DNA of 64,000 bases from Saccharothrix sp. (GCF_031180885.1 NZ_JAPSLK010000001.1:25004-89003), one strand, 5' to 3'; numbered from the stretch's first letter, positions 27,001-36,147 are shown. Translations and numbers: made by a program. Notes: a model not told the origin generated them from the sequence alone.

Positions 27001-28257
27001 GTGGAGCAACTGACGGCCGCTGACCAGCTCAAGCGCGCGGGCCTGCGCCGGATGAAGCTCGTCGCCACCGGGTTCTTCCTGGCGGCGACGGCGATCTTCC
27101 TGGTGGCCCTGGTCTTCGAGGACGGCGGACCCGCGTGGATCGGGTACGTGCGCGCGGCGGCCGAGGCCGGGATGGTCGGCGCCCTGGCCGACTGGTTCGC
27201 GGTGACCGCGCTGTTCAGGCGGCCCCTGGGGCTGCCGATCCCGCACACGGCGATCATCCCGACCCGCAAGAACACCTTCGGCGACGCGCTCGGGTCGTTC
27301 GTCGGGACGAACTTCCTGTCCGAGGACGTGGTCAAGGACAAGCTGCGCCGGGTGGGCGTGGCGCGGCGGGTCGGGGCGTGGGTGTCGGTGCCGGACAACG
27401 CCGAGCGGGTGACGTCCGAGCTGGCCAACGTCATCAAGGGCGCGGTCACCGTGCTGCGGGACGACGACGTCCAGGCGATCGTCGAGCAGGCGGTGGTGCG
27501 CCGGCTGACCGACCAGCCGTGGGGACCGCCGCTGGGCAAGCTGCTCGGCCAGGTGCTGACCGACGGGGCGCACCACAAGCTGGTGGACCTGGTGTGCGAC
27601 CGCGCCTACGACTGGGTCCGGGACAACTACGACCGGGTCATGACCGTGGTGTCGGACCGGGCGCCGACGTGGTCGCCGAAGTTCGTGGACTCGTTGCTGG
27701 CGGACAAGGTGTACTCGGAGCTGCTGAACTTCGCGTGGGCGGTGAAGACCGACGTCAACCACCCGATGCGGCAGGCGGTGGACCACTTCCTGATCGAGTT
27801 CGCGGCGGACCTCCAGCACGACCCGGCCACCATGCAGCGCGCGGAGAACGTGAAGCAGCAGGTGATCGACCACCCGGACGTGCAACGCCTGATCGGGTCA
27901 GCGTGGGGGACGGCGAAGGGGATGCTGCTGACGGCGGCCGAGGACCCTTCGTCCGAGCTGCGCAAGCGGGTGCGCGAGGGGTTGATGTCCTTTGGGCGGC
28001 GCTTGGTGGACGACGAGACGATGCGGGCGAAGGTCGACGGGTGGCTGGAGGGCGCGGCGGGGCACGTTGTGTCGAACTACCGGCACGAGATCACGACGTT
28101 GATCACGGACACGGTGGAGCGGTGGGATGCCGAGGAGACGTCGCGGAAGATCGAGTTGCAGGTGGGGCGGGATCTCCAGTTCATCCGGATCAACGGCACG
28201 GTGGTGGGCGCGTTGGCGGGCTTGGTGATCTACACGGTGGGCCAGTTCGTGGTGTGA
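27001..28257 (+). CDS. DUF445 family membrane protein
   Basis: A 418-residue DUF445 protein (YjiN/YheB family). Two N-terminal hydrophobic segments ('LVATGFFLAATAIFLVALV', 'AAAEAGMVGALADWFAVTALF') lead to the conserved 'RRPLGLPIPHTAIIPTRKN' and 'FLSEDVVKDKLRR'. A long helical domain and a C-terminal membrane anchor ('GTVVGALAGLVIYTVGQFVV') follow. Function is unknown; yeast and bacterial relatives are membrane-associated. Confidence 0.9.
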   Translation: MEQLTAADQLKRAGLRRMKLVATGFFLAATAIFLVALVFEDGGPAWIGYVRAAAEAGMVGALADWFAVTALFRRPLGLPIPHTAIIPTRKNTFGDALGSFVGTNFLSEDVVKDKLRRVGVARRVGAWVSVPDNAERVTSELANVIKGAVTVLRDDDVQAIVEQAVVRRLTDQPWGPPLGKLLGQVLTDGAHHKLVDLVCDRAYDWVRDNYDRVMTVVSDRAPTWSPKFVDSLLADKVYSELLNFAWAVKTDVNHPMRQAVDHFLIEFAADLQHDPATMQRAENVKQQVIDHPDVQRLIGSAWGTAKGMLLTAAEDPSSELRKRVREGLMSFGRRLVDDETMRAKVDGWLEGAAGHVVSNYRHEITTLITDTVERWDAEETSRKIELQVGRDLQFIRINGTVVGALAGLVIYTVGQFVV

Positions 28258-28433
28258 CGCGCGCGGGTGCGGCGGCCCTCGGGATGTGGTGCGGGGTTGC
28301 GGCGGTGGGCAGGTTGCGGCGGCGGGGGGTGCGGCGCGCGGGCGAGGGCCTCGGGCTGTGGCATGGGGTGTGGCGCGGGCGGTGGGCACGGACGTTGGGC
28401 ATGGGAGCGTGGGGCGGGGGGTTGTCTCGCGTT

Positions 28434-28651
28434 GGGCGTTCCGCCCACCACTTCCTCCCAGGCCCCCTGGCACAAGCCAGGCGCGCGGGGCGCGCCAAGC
28501 GCGCTTCGCGCGCAGGCCCGAGCGCTGCGCGCTCGGGGGCACGGCCCGGCGAAGCCGGCCGTGCCGGCCGCCGCAGGCGGCCCCGCCGAAGGCGGGTGCG
28601 GTTGGGGCTTGTGCGAGGTGGCCTGGGTGGGGGTGGGTGGGCGGAACGCCC
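28434..28651. repeat. Inverted-repeat-bounded array of seven tight hairpins
   Basis: The ends GGGCGTTCCGCCCACC (28434-28449) and its exact reverse complement (28636-28651) enclose seven consecutive stems: 28466-28481, 28480-28496, 28499-28513, 28517-28537, 28539-28564, 28566-28582 and 28582-28596. Most have 3-base loops (GGG, TTC, TGC, GAA, GCA, GAA). It could be a REP/MITE-type element or a structured 3' region. Confidence 0.85.
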
Positions 28652-28739
28652 GAAGTGACACGGCCGATCACCTTGCCAGGCCCCGCCCGATCCCGCCGCA
28701 CCGCGAAACCGGCCCCGCGCTACGAAACCAGCCGCGCCC

Positions 28740-28915
28740 GCGCCCGAACTCCGCCGCGCCTGCCACGGAACCAGCCCCGCCCGGCCACCGAACCGAGCCA
28801 CGCCCGCCCACGGAACCCAACCCCGCCCGGCCACCGAACCGAGTCGCGCCTGCCCACGGAACCGCAGCCGCGCCCGCCCGCGCGGAACCGCAGCCGCGCC
28901 CGCCCAGGAACCCCG
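28740..28915. repeat. Degenerate 46-base and 26-base tandem repeats
   Basis: CCACCGAACCGAG recurs at 28785 and 28831, and CCACGGAACC at 28763 and 28809, both with a 46-base period. GGAACCGCAGCCGCGCCCGC then recurs at 28858 and 28884, a 26-base period. Confidence 0.6.
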
Positions 28916-28922
28916 CCGCGCG

Positions 28923-29462
28923 CTACGAAACGCTGAGCGCGCGTCGTTCCCGCCAGTTGCGCGCCTTCTCGCGGTTCCCGCACACCTGCATCGAGCACCA
29001 CATCCGCGACCTGTTCCGGGAACGGTCGAAGAACGCCCACAGGCAGCCCTCCGCCTGGCAGATCTTGAACCGCTCCCACGACCCCAGCACCGCCAGCCGC
29101 GCCGCCGCGCCGAGCACCGCCCCCAGGGCGTCCTCGCTCGACATCATCGGCACACCGTGGCTCAGGTCGACCCGGATCAGACCCGCGGCAGGGGCAGGGC
29201 CGTCCAGTCGTTCGGACCGCTCACCCAGAGATGCCCGGAGCGTGGTGCGGACGGCGCGGGCCTGCGCCAGGTCGCCCACGTCGCCGAGGCCCCGTTCGGC
29301 GACCCACGTCCGCCAGGCTGCGGCGTCGTCGAGGACGTCCGTGCCCAGTTCGACGTCTCGGGTGTTGAGGAAAGCGAGCAGCAGCTCCACATCGTGTTCC
29401 GCATCGCCGGCTCGACCCTGCGCGAGAGCCGCGTGGTCCCAGCCGGCCGCCAGACCAGTCAC
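28923..29462 (-). CDS. CGNR zinc-finger (ABATE domain) protein
   Basis: A 179-residue protein with an N-terminal ABATE domain ('LLLAFLNTRDVELGTD', 'ARAVRTTLRASL') and a C-terminal CGNR zinc finger: 'KICQAEGCLWAFFDRSRNRS' then 'CSMQVCGNREKARN'. This type is usually a DNA-binding stress regulator. TACAGT lies 6 bases before the GTG; GGAGGG directly abuts the start, too close for a ribosome site, so a leaderless start is likely. Confidence 0.88.
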   Translation of the reverse strand: MTGLAAGWDHAALAQGRAGDAEHDVELLLAFLNTRDVELGTDVLDDAAAWRTWVAERGLGDVGDLAQARAVRTTLRASLGERSERLDGPAPAAGLIRVDLSHGVPMMSSEDALGAVLGAAARLAVLGSWERFKICQAEGCLWAFFDRSRNRSRMWCSMQVCGNREKARNWRERRALSVS

Positions 29463-29577
29463 CCCTCCACTGTAGGCGTCGAGGCGTCCCGATGTGGCGA
29501 AGTAACCGTCAACTGATTTTGGCCGGTTAGCCGTTTTGCCCGACCGGGCGACCGCCGATCAGGCTATGAACCCGGTG

Positions 29578-29603
29578 TATACATAGTGTGTATAGTCGAC
29601 CGC
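29578..29603 (+). promoter_or_regulatory. PadR operator overlapping the -10 of padR
   Basis: TATACA (29578-29583), 5 bases, TGTATA (29589-29594): a palindrome of PadR type. The -10 TATAGT (29591-29596) overlaps its right arm and lies 7 bases before the ATG, so the regulator should repress its own operon. Confidence 0.7.
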
Positions 29604-30125
29604 ATGTCGATCGGACACACCCTGCTGGGCCTGCTCGAGAAGGGTCCCTCGCACGGATACGACCTGAAGAAGGCCTACGACGAGCGCTTCGGCCACGACC
29701 GGCCGCTGCACTACGGGCAGGTCTACACGACCCTGTCCCGGCTGCTGCGCAACGGCCTGGTCGAGGAGGCCGGGGTCGAGGCCGGGGACGGTCCGGAGCG
29801 GAAGCGGTACGCGATAACTGATGCGGGTGTCACCGATGTGGTGCAGTGGCTGGGCACGCCGGAGAAACCCGAGCCCTACCTCCAGAACACCCTCTACGCC
29901 AAGGTCGTCCTCGCGCTGCTGTCCGGTCGCAGCGCGGACGAGGTGCTGGACGTGCAGCGGTCCGCCCACCTGCGCACCATGCGCGAGCTGACCCGGCGCA
30001 AGGCCGAGGGCGACCTGGTCGACCAGTTGATCTGCGACCACGCCCTGTTCCACCTCGAAGCCGACCTGCGCTGGCTCGAACTGACCGCCGCGCGCCTGGG
30101 CCAGCTGTCGGAGGTGGTCCGGTGA
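29604..30125 (+). CDS. PadR family transcriptional regulator
   Basis: A 173-residue PadR-type repressor with the winged helix 'HTLLGLLEKGPSHGYDLKKAYDERF', 'LHYGQVYTTLSRLLRNGLVEE' and 'KRYAITDAGVTDVVQWL', plus a C-terminal dimerisation helix region. First gene of a four-gene efflux-type operon: its TGA overlaps the GTG of the ABC ATPase gene. A palindrome overlapping its own -10 box suggests autorepression. Confidence 0.92.
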   Translation: MSIGHTLLGLLEKGPSHGYDLKKAYDERFGHDRPLHYGQVYTTLSRLLRNGLVEEAGVEAGDGPERKRYAITDAGVTDVVQWLGTPEKPEPYLQNTLYAKVVLALLSGRSADEVLDVQRSAHLRTMRELTRRKAEGDLVDQLICDHALFHLEADLRWLELTAARLGQLSEVVR

Positions 30126-30799
30126 GCGCGCTGCTGGAAGCCGTGGACCTGCGCAAGTCGTTCGGGCCCACGCCCGCGCTGGACGGGGCCGGGCTGAGCG
30201 TCCGCCCGGGCGAGGTGGTGGCCGTGATGGGGCCGTCCGGATCGGGCAAGTCGACCCTCCTGCACTGCCTGGCGGGCATCCTCACGCCGGACTCCGGCGT
30301 GGTCCGCTACCGGGACGTCGAGCTGAGCGCGATGGCCGACGGGGAGCGCAGCGAGTTGCGGCGCACCGACTTCGGGTTCGTCTTCCAGTTCGGGCAGCTC
30401 GTGCCCGAACTGAGCTGCCTGGAGAACGTGGCCCTCCCCCTGCGCCTCGGCGGGGTCAAGCGCAAGGAGGCCGAGTCGCGGGCGCGGTCGTGGCTGGAGC
30501 GGCTGGAGGTCGCCGACGTGGCCGACAAGCGGCCGGGTGAGACGTCCGGCGGGCAGGGGCAGCGGGTGGCCGTGGCGCGGGCGCTGGTCACCGGGCCGCG
30601 GGTGGTGTTCGCCGACGAACCCACCGGGGCGCTGGACTCGCTGAACGGCGAACGGGTCATGCAACTGCTCACGACGGCGGCGAAGGAGACCAACGCGGCG
30701 GTCGTGCTGGTCACCCACGAGCCGCGGGTCGCCGCGTACTCGGACCGCGAGGTCGTGGTGCGCGACGGCCGGTCCCGGGAAGTGGAGCCGGTCCGATGA
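30122..30799 (+). CDS. ABC transporter ATP-binding protein (MacB/LolD type)
   Basis: A 225-residue ATPase with Walker A GPSGSGKST, Q-loop 'FVFQFGQLVPELSCLENV', signature 'ETSGGQGQRVAVARAL' (LSGGQ with Thr first), Walker B 'VVFADEPTGALDS' and switch His in 'VLVTHEPRVAA'. This subfamily drives FtsX-fold permeases (MacB, LolCDE, BceAB) for antimicrobial peptides, lipoproteins or peptides. GTGA overlap with padR; GGAGG 7 bases upstream. Confidence 0.93.
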   Translation: MSALLEAVDLRKSFGPTPALDGAGLSVRPGEVVAVMGPSGSGKSTLLHCLAGILTPDSGVVRYRDVELSAMADGERSELRRTDFGFVFQFGQLVPELSCLENVALPLRLGGVKRKEAESRARSWLERLEVADVADKRPGETSGGQGQRVAVARALVTGPRVVFADEPTGALDSLNGERVMQLLTTAAKETNAAVVLVTHEPRVAAYSDREVVVRDGRSREVEPVR

Positions 30800-30831
30800 G
30801 GTCACCGCTGCGCTGGGGGAGGTCGCGGTGA
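30796..30831 (+). CDS. Possible 11-residue bridging mini-ORF
   Basis: ATG at 30796 overlaps the ATPase stop (ATGA). The 11-codon frame MRSPLRWGRSR ends in a TGA that overlaps the GTG of the permease (GTGA). It also contains the permease's ribosome site (GGGGGAGG). It could simply pass terminating ribosomes to the permease. Confidence 0.25.
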   Translation: MRSPLRWGRSR

Positions 30832-33143
30832 AGCTCTGGTTCTCGGACCTGCTCCTGGGTGTGCGGCTGGCGATGGGCGGCGGGCGCACGTCGTGGGTTC
30901 GGCTCGCGCTGACCGGTGCGGGCATCGGCGTCGGGGTCGCGGTGCTGCTCACGGCGACTTCCGTGCCCTCGGTCCTGGAGTCGCGCGAGGAGCGCCGGGC
31001 AGCGGCGTCGGCGGTGCAGCGCAAGGCCGAGCCCGGTCAGGACGTCCTGTACGAGCGGCGGTGGTTCACCGAGTTCCGCGGCCGGGGGATCGACGGCCGG
31101 TTCGTCGTCGCCACCGGGCCGGGCGCGCCGGTTCCGCCGGGTCTGTCGAGGGTGCCCGGCGACGGTGAGGTCGTGGTTTCCCCCGAGCTGGCGAAGCTGC
31201 TCGACTCGCCCGCGGGCGAGTTGTTGCGCGAGCGGTTCCCGCAGCGGCGCGTGGGGGTGATGGGGCAGGCCGCCTTGAACTCGCCGGACGACCTGATGTT
31301 CATCGCGGGCGACGTGTCGGTGCCGCGGGAACCGGACCTGGCGATCGTGTCCTTCGGCGGCGAGCGGCAGGACCGCGAACTGGACCCGATCCTGTCCCTG
31401 CTGATCACGATCGGCGTGGTGGCGCTGCTGTTCCCGGTGCTGGTGTTCGTCGGGATCAGCACCCGGCTCGCGGGCGCCGAGCGGGACCGCAGGCTCGCCG
31501 CGTTGCGGCTGGTCGGCGCGGGGGCGCAGCGGGTGCGGCGGATCGCCGCCGGTGAGGCGCTGCTGGGCGCGTTCACCGGGCTGGCGGTCGGCACCGGGCT
31601 GTTCCTGGTGGCGCGGCAGTTCGTCGAGCACGTGACGCTGATGGGCGTCAGCGTGTTCGTCAGCGACATGGCGCCGACCCCGTGGCTGGTCGTGCTGATC
31701 GGCGTGCTGGTGCCGGTGCTGGCCGTGGTCACGTCGATCATCGCCATGCGCCGCACCGTGATCGAGCCGCTCGGCGTGGTGCGGCGGGCCAAGCCGGTGC
31801 GGCGGGTGATGTGGTGGCGCACGATCCCGATCTTCGTCGGCACGGCGGCGCTGCTCAGCCAGACCGAGGCGATGGGCGGTTCGGAGGCGGACGGGAACAC
31901 GGTCGTCGTGGTCGTCGGCATCCTCTCGCTGCTGCTGAGCATCCCGCTGCTGCTGCCGTGGGTGGTGGAGAGCGCGGTCGGGCGGTTGCGCGGTGGTGCG
32001 CCGTCGTGGCAGCTCGCGATCCGCAGGCTCCAGTTGGAGAGCGGCACGGCGGCGCGCGTGGTCGGCGGGGTGGCGGTCGTGCTGGCGGGCGGGATCGCGT
32101 TGCAGTCCGTGCTGGCCAGCGCGGAGAGCAAGGTCGTGGACCGACCCGTCGACCAGGCCGACCGCACGCGGCTCATGGTGAGCCTGGCGGACGCACCGCC
32201 GGAGGACGTCGCCAGTGCCACCAGCCTGATCGAGCGCGCCGCGGGCGTGGAGCGCGTGCACCCGATGTGGACGTTGCAGTACAAGTTCCCCGGCGAGGAC
32301 AACCACCAGTCCGCGCTCGTCGCGTCGTGCGAGGCGCTCGCCACCCAGGCCACGCTGCCGAGCTGCGCGGACGGCGACGCGTTCTACATGTACGACGAGG
32401 GCGGCTACCGCGACCCGGCCGACCTGGAGCACGAGGAGCCGGGCGACCGGGTCATTCTCGTCGAGAGGTTCGGCCGCGAGGAACGCGTCGGTCCACAGTG
32501 GACGATCCCCCGGTACACCCGCGTCGGTCCGCCCGCGCAGCTGAAGGAGCACGCCCACCAGGGCCTGCTGCTGACCCCGGGTGCCGTGCGGGACCTCGGT
32601 TTCCCGTTGTCCCGCCTCACCGTCCTCGTGAAGGTCGACCCGAAGCAGCAGGACATCGTCGAACACGTGCGAAACGCCATGGGGGCGCTGACCTGGCGGA
32701 CGTACTCGTACTACTACGGCGTCACCGACCCGAGCGAGCGGATCAAGCAGTTCCAGAGCATCCGGCAGGGCCTGCTCGCGGGTTCCCTGGTGACCCTGCT
32801 GCTGGCCGGCGCCAGCCTGCTGGTGCTGGCGCTGGAACAGGTCCGCGAACGCCGCCGCCCGCTGGCCGTCCTGGCGGCGAGCGGTGTCCCGAGGGGCGCG
32901 CTGGGCCGGTCGCTGCTGTGGCAGAACGCCGTCCCGCTGGTCCTCGCGCTGGTGATCTCCATCGCGGTCGGCTGCGGCCTGGCGGTGCTGCTGCTGCGGA
33001 TCGTGTCCCAGCCGATCGTCATGGACTGGGCGGGCATCGCGATCCTCAGCACGGCCGCGGCGGTCCTGGTCGCCGTGGTGACCGCGTTGACCCTGCCGTC
33101 CCTGCGCAGGGCCACCGGCGCGCTCGGCCTCCGCTCGGAGTGA
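30828..33143 (+). CDS. FtsX-fold ABC transporter permease
   Basis: A 771-residue permease with the long FtsX/MacB arrangement. One N-terminal membrane helix ('VRLALTGAGIGVGVAVLLTA') is followed by an extracytoplasmic domain (~45-185). Then come helices around 190-215, 245-270 and 295-320, a second unit beginning ~340, another extracytoplasmic domain and three C-terminal helices. The cytoplasmic coupling motif 'RDRRLAALRLVGAGAQRVRRI' is typical. It should pair with the ATPase just upstream and is related to the next permease. Confidence 0.9.
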   Translation: MKLWFSDLLLGVRLAMGGGRTSWVRLALTGAGIGVGVAVLLTATSVPSVLESREERRAAASAVQRKAEPGQDVLYERRWFTEFRGRGIDGRFVVATGPGAPVPPGLSRVPGDGEVVVSPELAKLLDSPAGELLRERFPQRRVGVMGQAALNSPDDLMFIAGDVSVPREPDLAIVSFGGERQDRELDPILSLLITIGVVALLFPVLVFVGISTRLAGAERDRRLAALRLVGAGAQRVRRIAAGEALLGAFTGLAVGTGLFLVARQFVEHVTLMGVSVFVSDMAPTPWLVVLIGVLVPVLAVVTSIIAMRRTVIEPLGVVRRAKPVRRVMWWRTIPIFVGTAALLSQTEAMGGSEADGNTVVVVVGILSLLLSIPLLLPWVVESAVGRLRGGAPSWQLAIRRLQLESGTAARVVGGVAVVLAGGIALQSVLASAESKVVDRPVDQADRTRLMVSLADAPPEDVASATSLIERAAGVERVHPMWTLQYKFPGEDNHQSALVASCEALATQATLPSCADGDAFYMYDEGGYRDPADLEHEEPGDRVILVERFGREERVGPQWTIPRYTRVGPPAQLKEHAHQGLLLTPGAVRDLGFPLSRLTVLVKVDPKQQDIVEHVRNAMGALTWRTYSYYYGVTDPSERIKQFQSIRQGLLAGSLVTLLLAGASLLVLALEQVRERRRPLAVLAASGVPRGALGRSLLWQNAVPLVLALVISIAVGCGLAVLLLRIVSQPIVMDWAGIAILSTAAAVLVAVVTALTLPSLRRATGALGLRSE

Positions 33144-33258
33144 CCGGCTCCGGGTGCAACGCATCCGGGGTGGTCGGCGTTCTGGTGGAGGCGGTTCGCC
33201 GGTGCGCGGCCACCTGATCGGGCTTCGGTGCGTCTTCATCGGTGTGGGGGGTTGTTCG

Positions 33259-35505
33259 GTGGTCGAAGAGGCTCGCCCGGTGGCCGGCGGTGCCGCCGGT
33301 GCCCGGGCGAGGTGGGTGGCCGACCTGGTCCTCGGGGTCCGACTGGCTGTCGGGGGCAGCCGGACCTCGTGGGCCAGGTTGGCGCTCACCGCCGCCGGGG
33401 TCGGGCTCGGTGTGGTCGCGCTGCTGCTCGCGGCCTCCGTGGGGCCGGCCCGGGAGGCGAAGTCGGAGCGGGTTCGGGCCGCCGCGCCGGTCGCGGGCGG
33501 GGACGACGCTCCGCTGCGGGTCCGGGACGTCGTGGTGTCCTGGCAGGGGCGGCGGATCGTCGGGGTGGAGGTGGCCGCGACCCGGGCCGGCGCGCCGGTG
33601 CCGCCGGGGGTCGGGCGGTTGCCGCAGCCCGGCGAGGTGGTGGTGTCGCCCGAGCTGCTGGACCTGATCCAGACCGACTACTCGGTGCGCGCCCGGTTCC
33701 CCGAACGGGTCATCGGGGTGATCGCCGACGCGGGGCTGCCGCGCCCCAAGTCACTGCTGTTCTACGCGGGTCTCGCGGACGTCCACGCCGCCGACGCCAC
33801 CCCGGTCGAGGGGTTCGGCGGCGACCGGCCCGGGTCGACCCTGCTGCCCGCCTACCGGCTGCTGGTGATCGCGGCGATCGGGGCGCTCCTCGTGCCCCTG
33901 GGCATCTTCGTCCTGGTCGCCACCCGCCTCGGCGCGACCGGGCGGGACCGGCGGCTGGCCGCGATCCGGCTGGTCGGGGCGAGCCGCGGCCAGGTCCGGC
34001 GGATCGCGAGCGGGGAGACGTTGACCGGGGCGGTGCTCGGGCTGCTCGTCGGGGTCGCGCTGTTCTTCGCGGCACGGCCGCTGGCCCGGTTCATCGAGGT
34101 CGAGGGGGTGGGGTTCTACCCGACCGACCTGCTGCCCGACCCGCTGCTCGGCGCGCTGATCGCGGTCGGGGTGCCGGTCGTCGCGGTGGTGTCGGCGCTG
34201 GTCGCGCTGCGCACGGTCGACATCGGGCCGCTCGGGCTGCACCGGGCCGCGCAGACGCCCGCCCGGCGGGCCTGGTGGCGGTTCGCGCTGCTCGGCGCGG
34301 GCGCGGCGGTGCTGCTGACGGTCTCGGCGGTCGGGTCGTTCGACGAGGTCCTGGCCGACTCGGCGACGGCGGTCGGGCTGGGCGCGGGCATCGGGCTGGT
34401 CCTCGCGGGCACCGGGGCGGTGCTGCCGTGGCTGGTCGGGCGGGTCGCGGACCGCTTGCAGCCGGAGGCCGTCGCGCCGATGCTCGCCGTGCGCGGCCTG
34501 CGGTTCGACGCGGGCACGCCGCGCGTGCTGGCCGGGGTCGTCGTCGTGCTCACCGGCTCGCTGACGCTCCAGGTCCTGCTCGGTGTCGCCACGCAGGTCA
34601 CGGCCGCCTCCGAGTTGGAGTCCCGCGCCGAACCCCACCGGTGGGTGCTCAACGTCGGCGAGCACACCCCGGTGCGGTCGCTGGAGGAGGCGATCGCGCT
34701 GGTCGGCGGCGTGCGGCGGGTCAGCGAGGTGCGCACTCTGCAGCCGCGCGGCGAGCTGACCGTCCAGGTGATCAGCACGGACTGCGCCGAACTCGCCGAC
34801 CGCCTCAAGGTCGACGACTGCGTCCCCGGTGCCGCCTACCGCACGGCCGGCACCACGGGCATCCCCGGGCCGGGCACGCGCCTCGCGGTCGGCGCGCTGA
34901 CGTGGGTCGTGCCGCAGCACCGCGAGGTACCGGGCACCGCGCAGGCGTTGTTCGTGGCGAGCGGCGCGGACCCGGTGCTGGAGTCGGTGCAGCCCTCGGA
35001 CCTGGTCGTGGTCGGCCCGCCGGACCGGGGCTTCGGCGACCGGCTGCTCGCCGCGACCGGCCGGGTGGACCGCGCGGTGGTGCTGTGGGCGACCGCGCGG
35101 GTGGGCCAGGTCGAGCTGTTCACGTCCCTGCGCAGCGGGGTCATCGGCGGCTCGGCGCTGCTCGTCCTGCTGGCCGTGGTGGGCCTGGCGGCCGCGGCCG
35201 TGGACCAGGTGTGGGAGCGGCGGCGGCACACCGCGGTGCTCGCGGCCAACGGCGTCCCGCGCCGCACGCTCGCCGCCGCGGCCCTGTGGCAGTTCGCCAT
35301 CCCGACCGCGCTGGGCATCGCCCTGGCCATCCCGGTCGGCCTGGGCGCGGCGTGGCTGGTCGTCCCCACGGCGTTGTTCCGCCTGGACTGGGCCGAGTTG
35401 GGGACCACGGTGGGCAGCGCGGCGGCGGTCGTGCTGATCGTCGCGCTGTGCACGGTCCCGGCGCTGCGCCACGCGATCCGCCCGGCCAGCCTCAGAACCG
35501 AGTGA
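33259..35505 (+). CDS. Second FtsX-fold ABC transporter permease
   Basis: A 748-residue paralogue of the preceding permease: 'DLVLGVRLAVGGSRTSWARL' matches its N-terminus, and 'RDRRLAAIRLVGASRGQVRRI' its coupling region. About ten membrane helices and two extracytoplasmic regions are seen. The true start may be GTG 33316, closer to the conserved N-terminus and preceded by GAGG. With the ATPase it probably forms a heterodimeric exporter under PadR control. The substrate is unknown; drug or peptide export is the best guess. Confidence 0.88.
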   Translation: MVEEARPVAGGAAGARARWVADLVLGVRLAVGGSRTSWARLALTAAGVGLGVVALLLAASVGPAREAKSERVRAAAPVAGGDDAPLRVRDVVVSWQGRRIVGVEVAATRAGAPVPPGVGRLPQPGEVVVSPELLDLIQTDYSVRARFPERVIGVIADAGLPRPKSLLFYAGLADVHAADATPVEGFGGDRPGSTLLPAYRLLVIAAIGALLVPLGIFVLVATRLGATGRDRRLAAIRLVGASRGQVRRIASGETLTGAVLGLLVGVALFFAARPLARFIEVEGVGFYPTDLLPDPLLGALIAVGVPVVAVVSALVALRTVDIGPLGLHRAAQTPARRAWWRFALLGAGAAVLLTVSAVGSFDEVLADSATAVGLGAGIGLVLAGTGAVLPWLVGRVADRLQPEAVAPMLAVRGLRFDAGTPRVLAGVVVVLTGSLTLQVLLGVATQVTAASELESRAEPHRWVLNVGEHTPVRSLEEAIALVGGVRRVSEVRTLQPRGELTVQVISTDCAELADRLKVDDCVPGAAYRTAGTTGIPGPGTRLAVGALTWVVPQHREVPGTAQALFVASGADPVLESVQPSDLVVVGPPDRGFGDRLLAATGRVDRAVVLWATARVGQVELFTSLRSGVIGGSALLVLLAVVGLAAAAVDQVWERRRHTAVLAANGVPRRTLAAAALWQFAIPTALGIALAIPVGLGAAWLVVPTALFRLDWAELGTTVGSAAAVVLIVALCTVPALRHAIRPASLRTE

Positions 35506-35604
35506 AACCGCCCGTAGACGCCGGAATCGCAGGGCCAGTTCCAAGATCCACACCATCGTGCGGCGCCGGGTATCCCGCCGGGCCGGGCGTTCCTCACGTG
35601 GAAC

Positions 35605-36147
35605 ATGCAAGATCGAACCAACGCCGCGCTCCTGGCCTTGGCCCACCGGGGCGACCACGCGGCCTGGCGTGAACTCGTCCGCCGGCACCTGCGCCTGGTG
35701 TGGGCGGTGGCCAGGTCGTTCCGGCTGACCCGCGACGACGCCGCCGACGTCACCCAGGCCACCTGGCTGATCCTCGCCGAGAACCTGACCGCGATCCGCC
35801 ACCCCGACCGCCTCACCGCGTGGCTGGTCACCACCGCCCGCCGCGAGTGCCTGGCCCTGCTGCGCACGAGGTCCCGCGAGGAACCGGCCGACCTGCGCCT
35901 GCCCGACCGGTCGCCGACGCCGGAGGACGCCGCCGAGGCCACCGACACCGGCACCCGCCTGTGGCGCGCCTACCGAACCCTCCCCGCCAAGTGCCGCGAC
36001 CTGCTGCACCTGATCGCCCACGCACCCGACCTGACGTTCACCCGACTGGCGGAAGCCACAGGCATCCCGAGGAACAGCCTCGGCCCCACCCGCCACCGCT
36101 GCCTGACCACCCTGCGCCGCCGCCTGACCTCGGAGGCCATCCGATGA
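35605..36147 (+). CDS. ECF-type RNA polymerase sigma factor
   Basis: 180 residues with sigma region 2 ('RRHLRLVWAVARSFRLTRDD', 'ADVTQATWLILAENL', 'RLTAWLVTTARRECL') and region 4 ('LHLIAHAPDLTFTRLAEATG', 'IPRNSLGPTRHRCLTTLRRRL'). In actinobacteria this group is often followed by a small protein and a CHAT-protease gene; only the small partner is present here. Its stop overlaps the partner's ATG (ATGA). Confidence 0.9.
   Translation: MQDRTNAALLALAHRGDHAAWRELVRRHLRLVWAVARSFRLTRDDAADVTQATWLILAENLTAIRHPDRLTAWLVTTARRECLALLRTRSREEPADLRLPDRSPTPEDAAEATDTGTRLWRAYRTLPAKCRDLLHLIAHAPDLTFTRLAEATGIPRNSLGPTRHRCLTTLRRRLTSEAIR

Larger units (their letters stand above)
28258..28922. other. Repeat-rich non-coding island between converging genes
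   Basis: 665 bases with no credible coding frame. It contains GGTG/GCGG-rich sequence (28258-28433), a 218-base element with a 16-base terminal inverted repeat and seven internal hairpins (28434-28651), and degenerate tandem repeats (about 28,740-28,915). DUF445 and the CGNR gene converge on it. Confidence 0.8.

Noticed and set aside
28690..28920. CRISPR-like array
   Set aside because: The repeats are degenerate, directly adjacent without unique spacers, and no cas genes are in the window.
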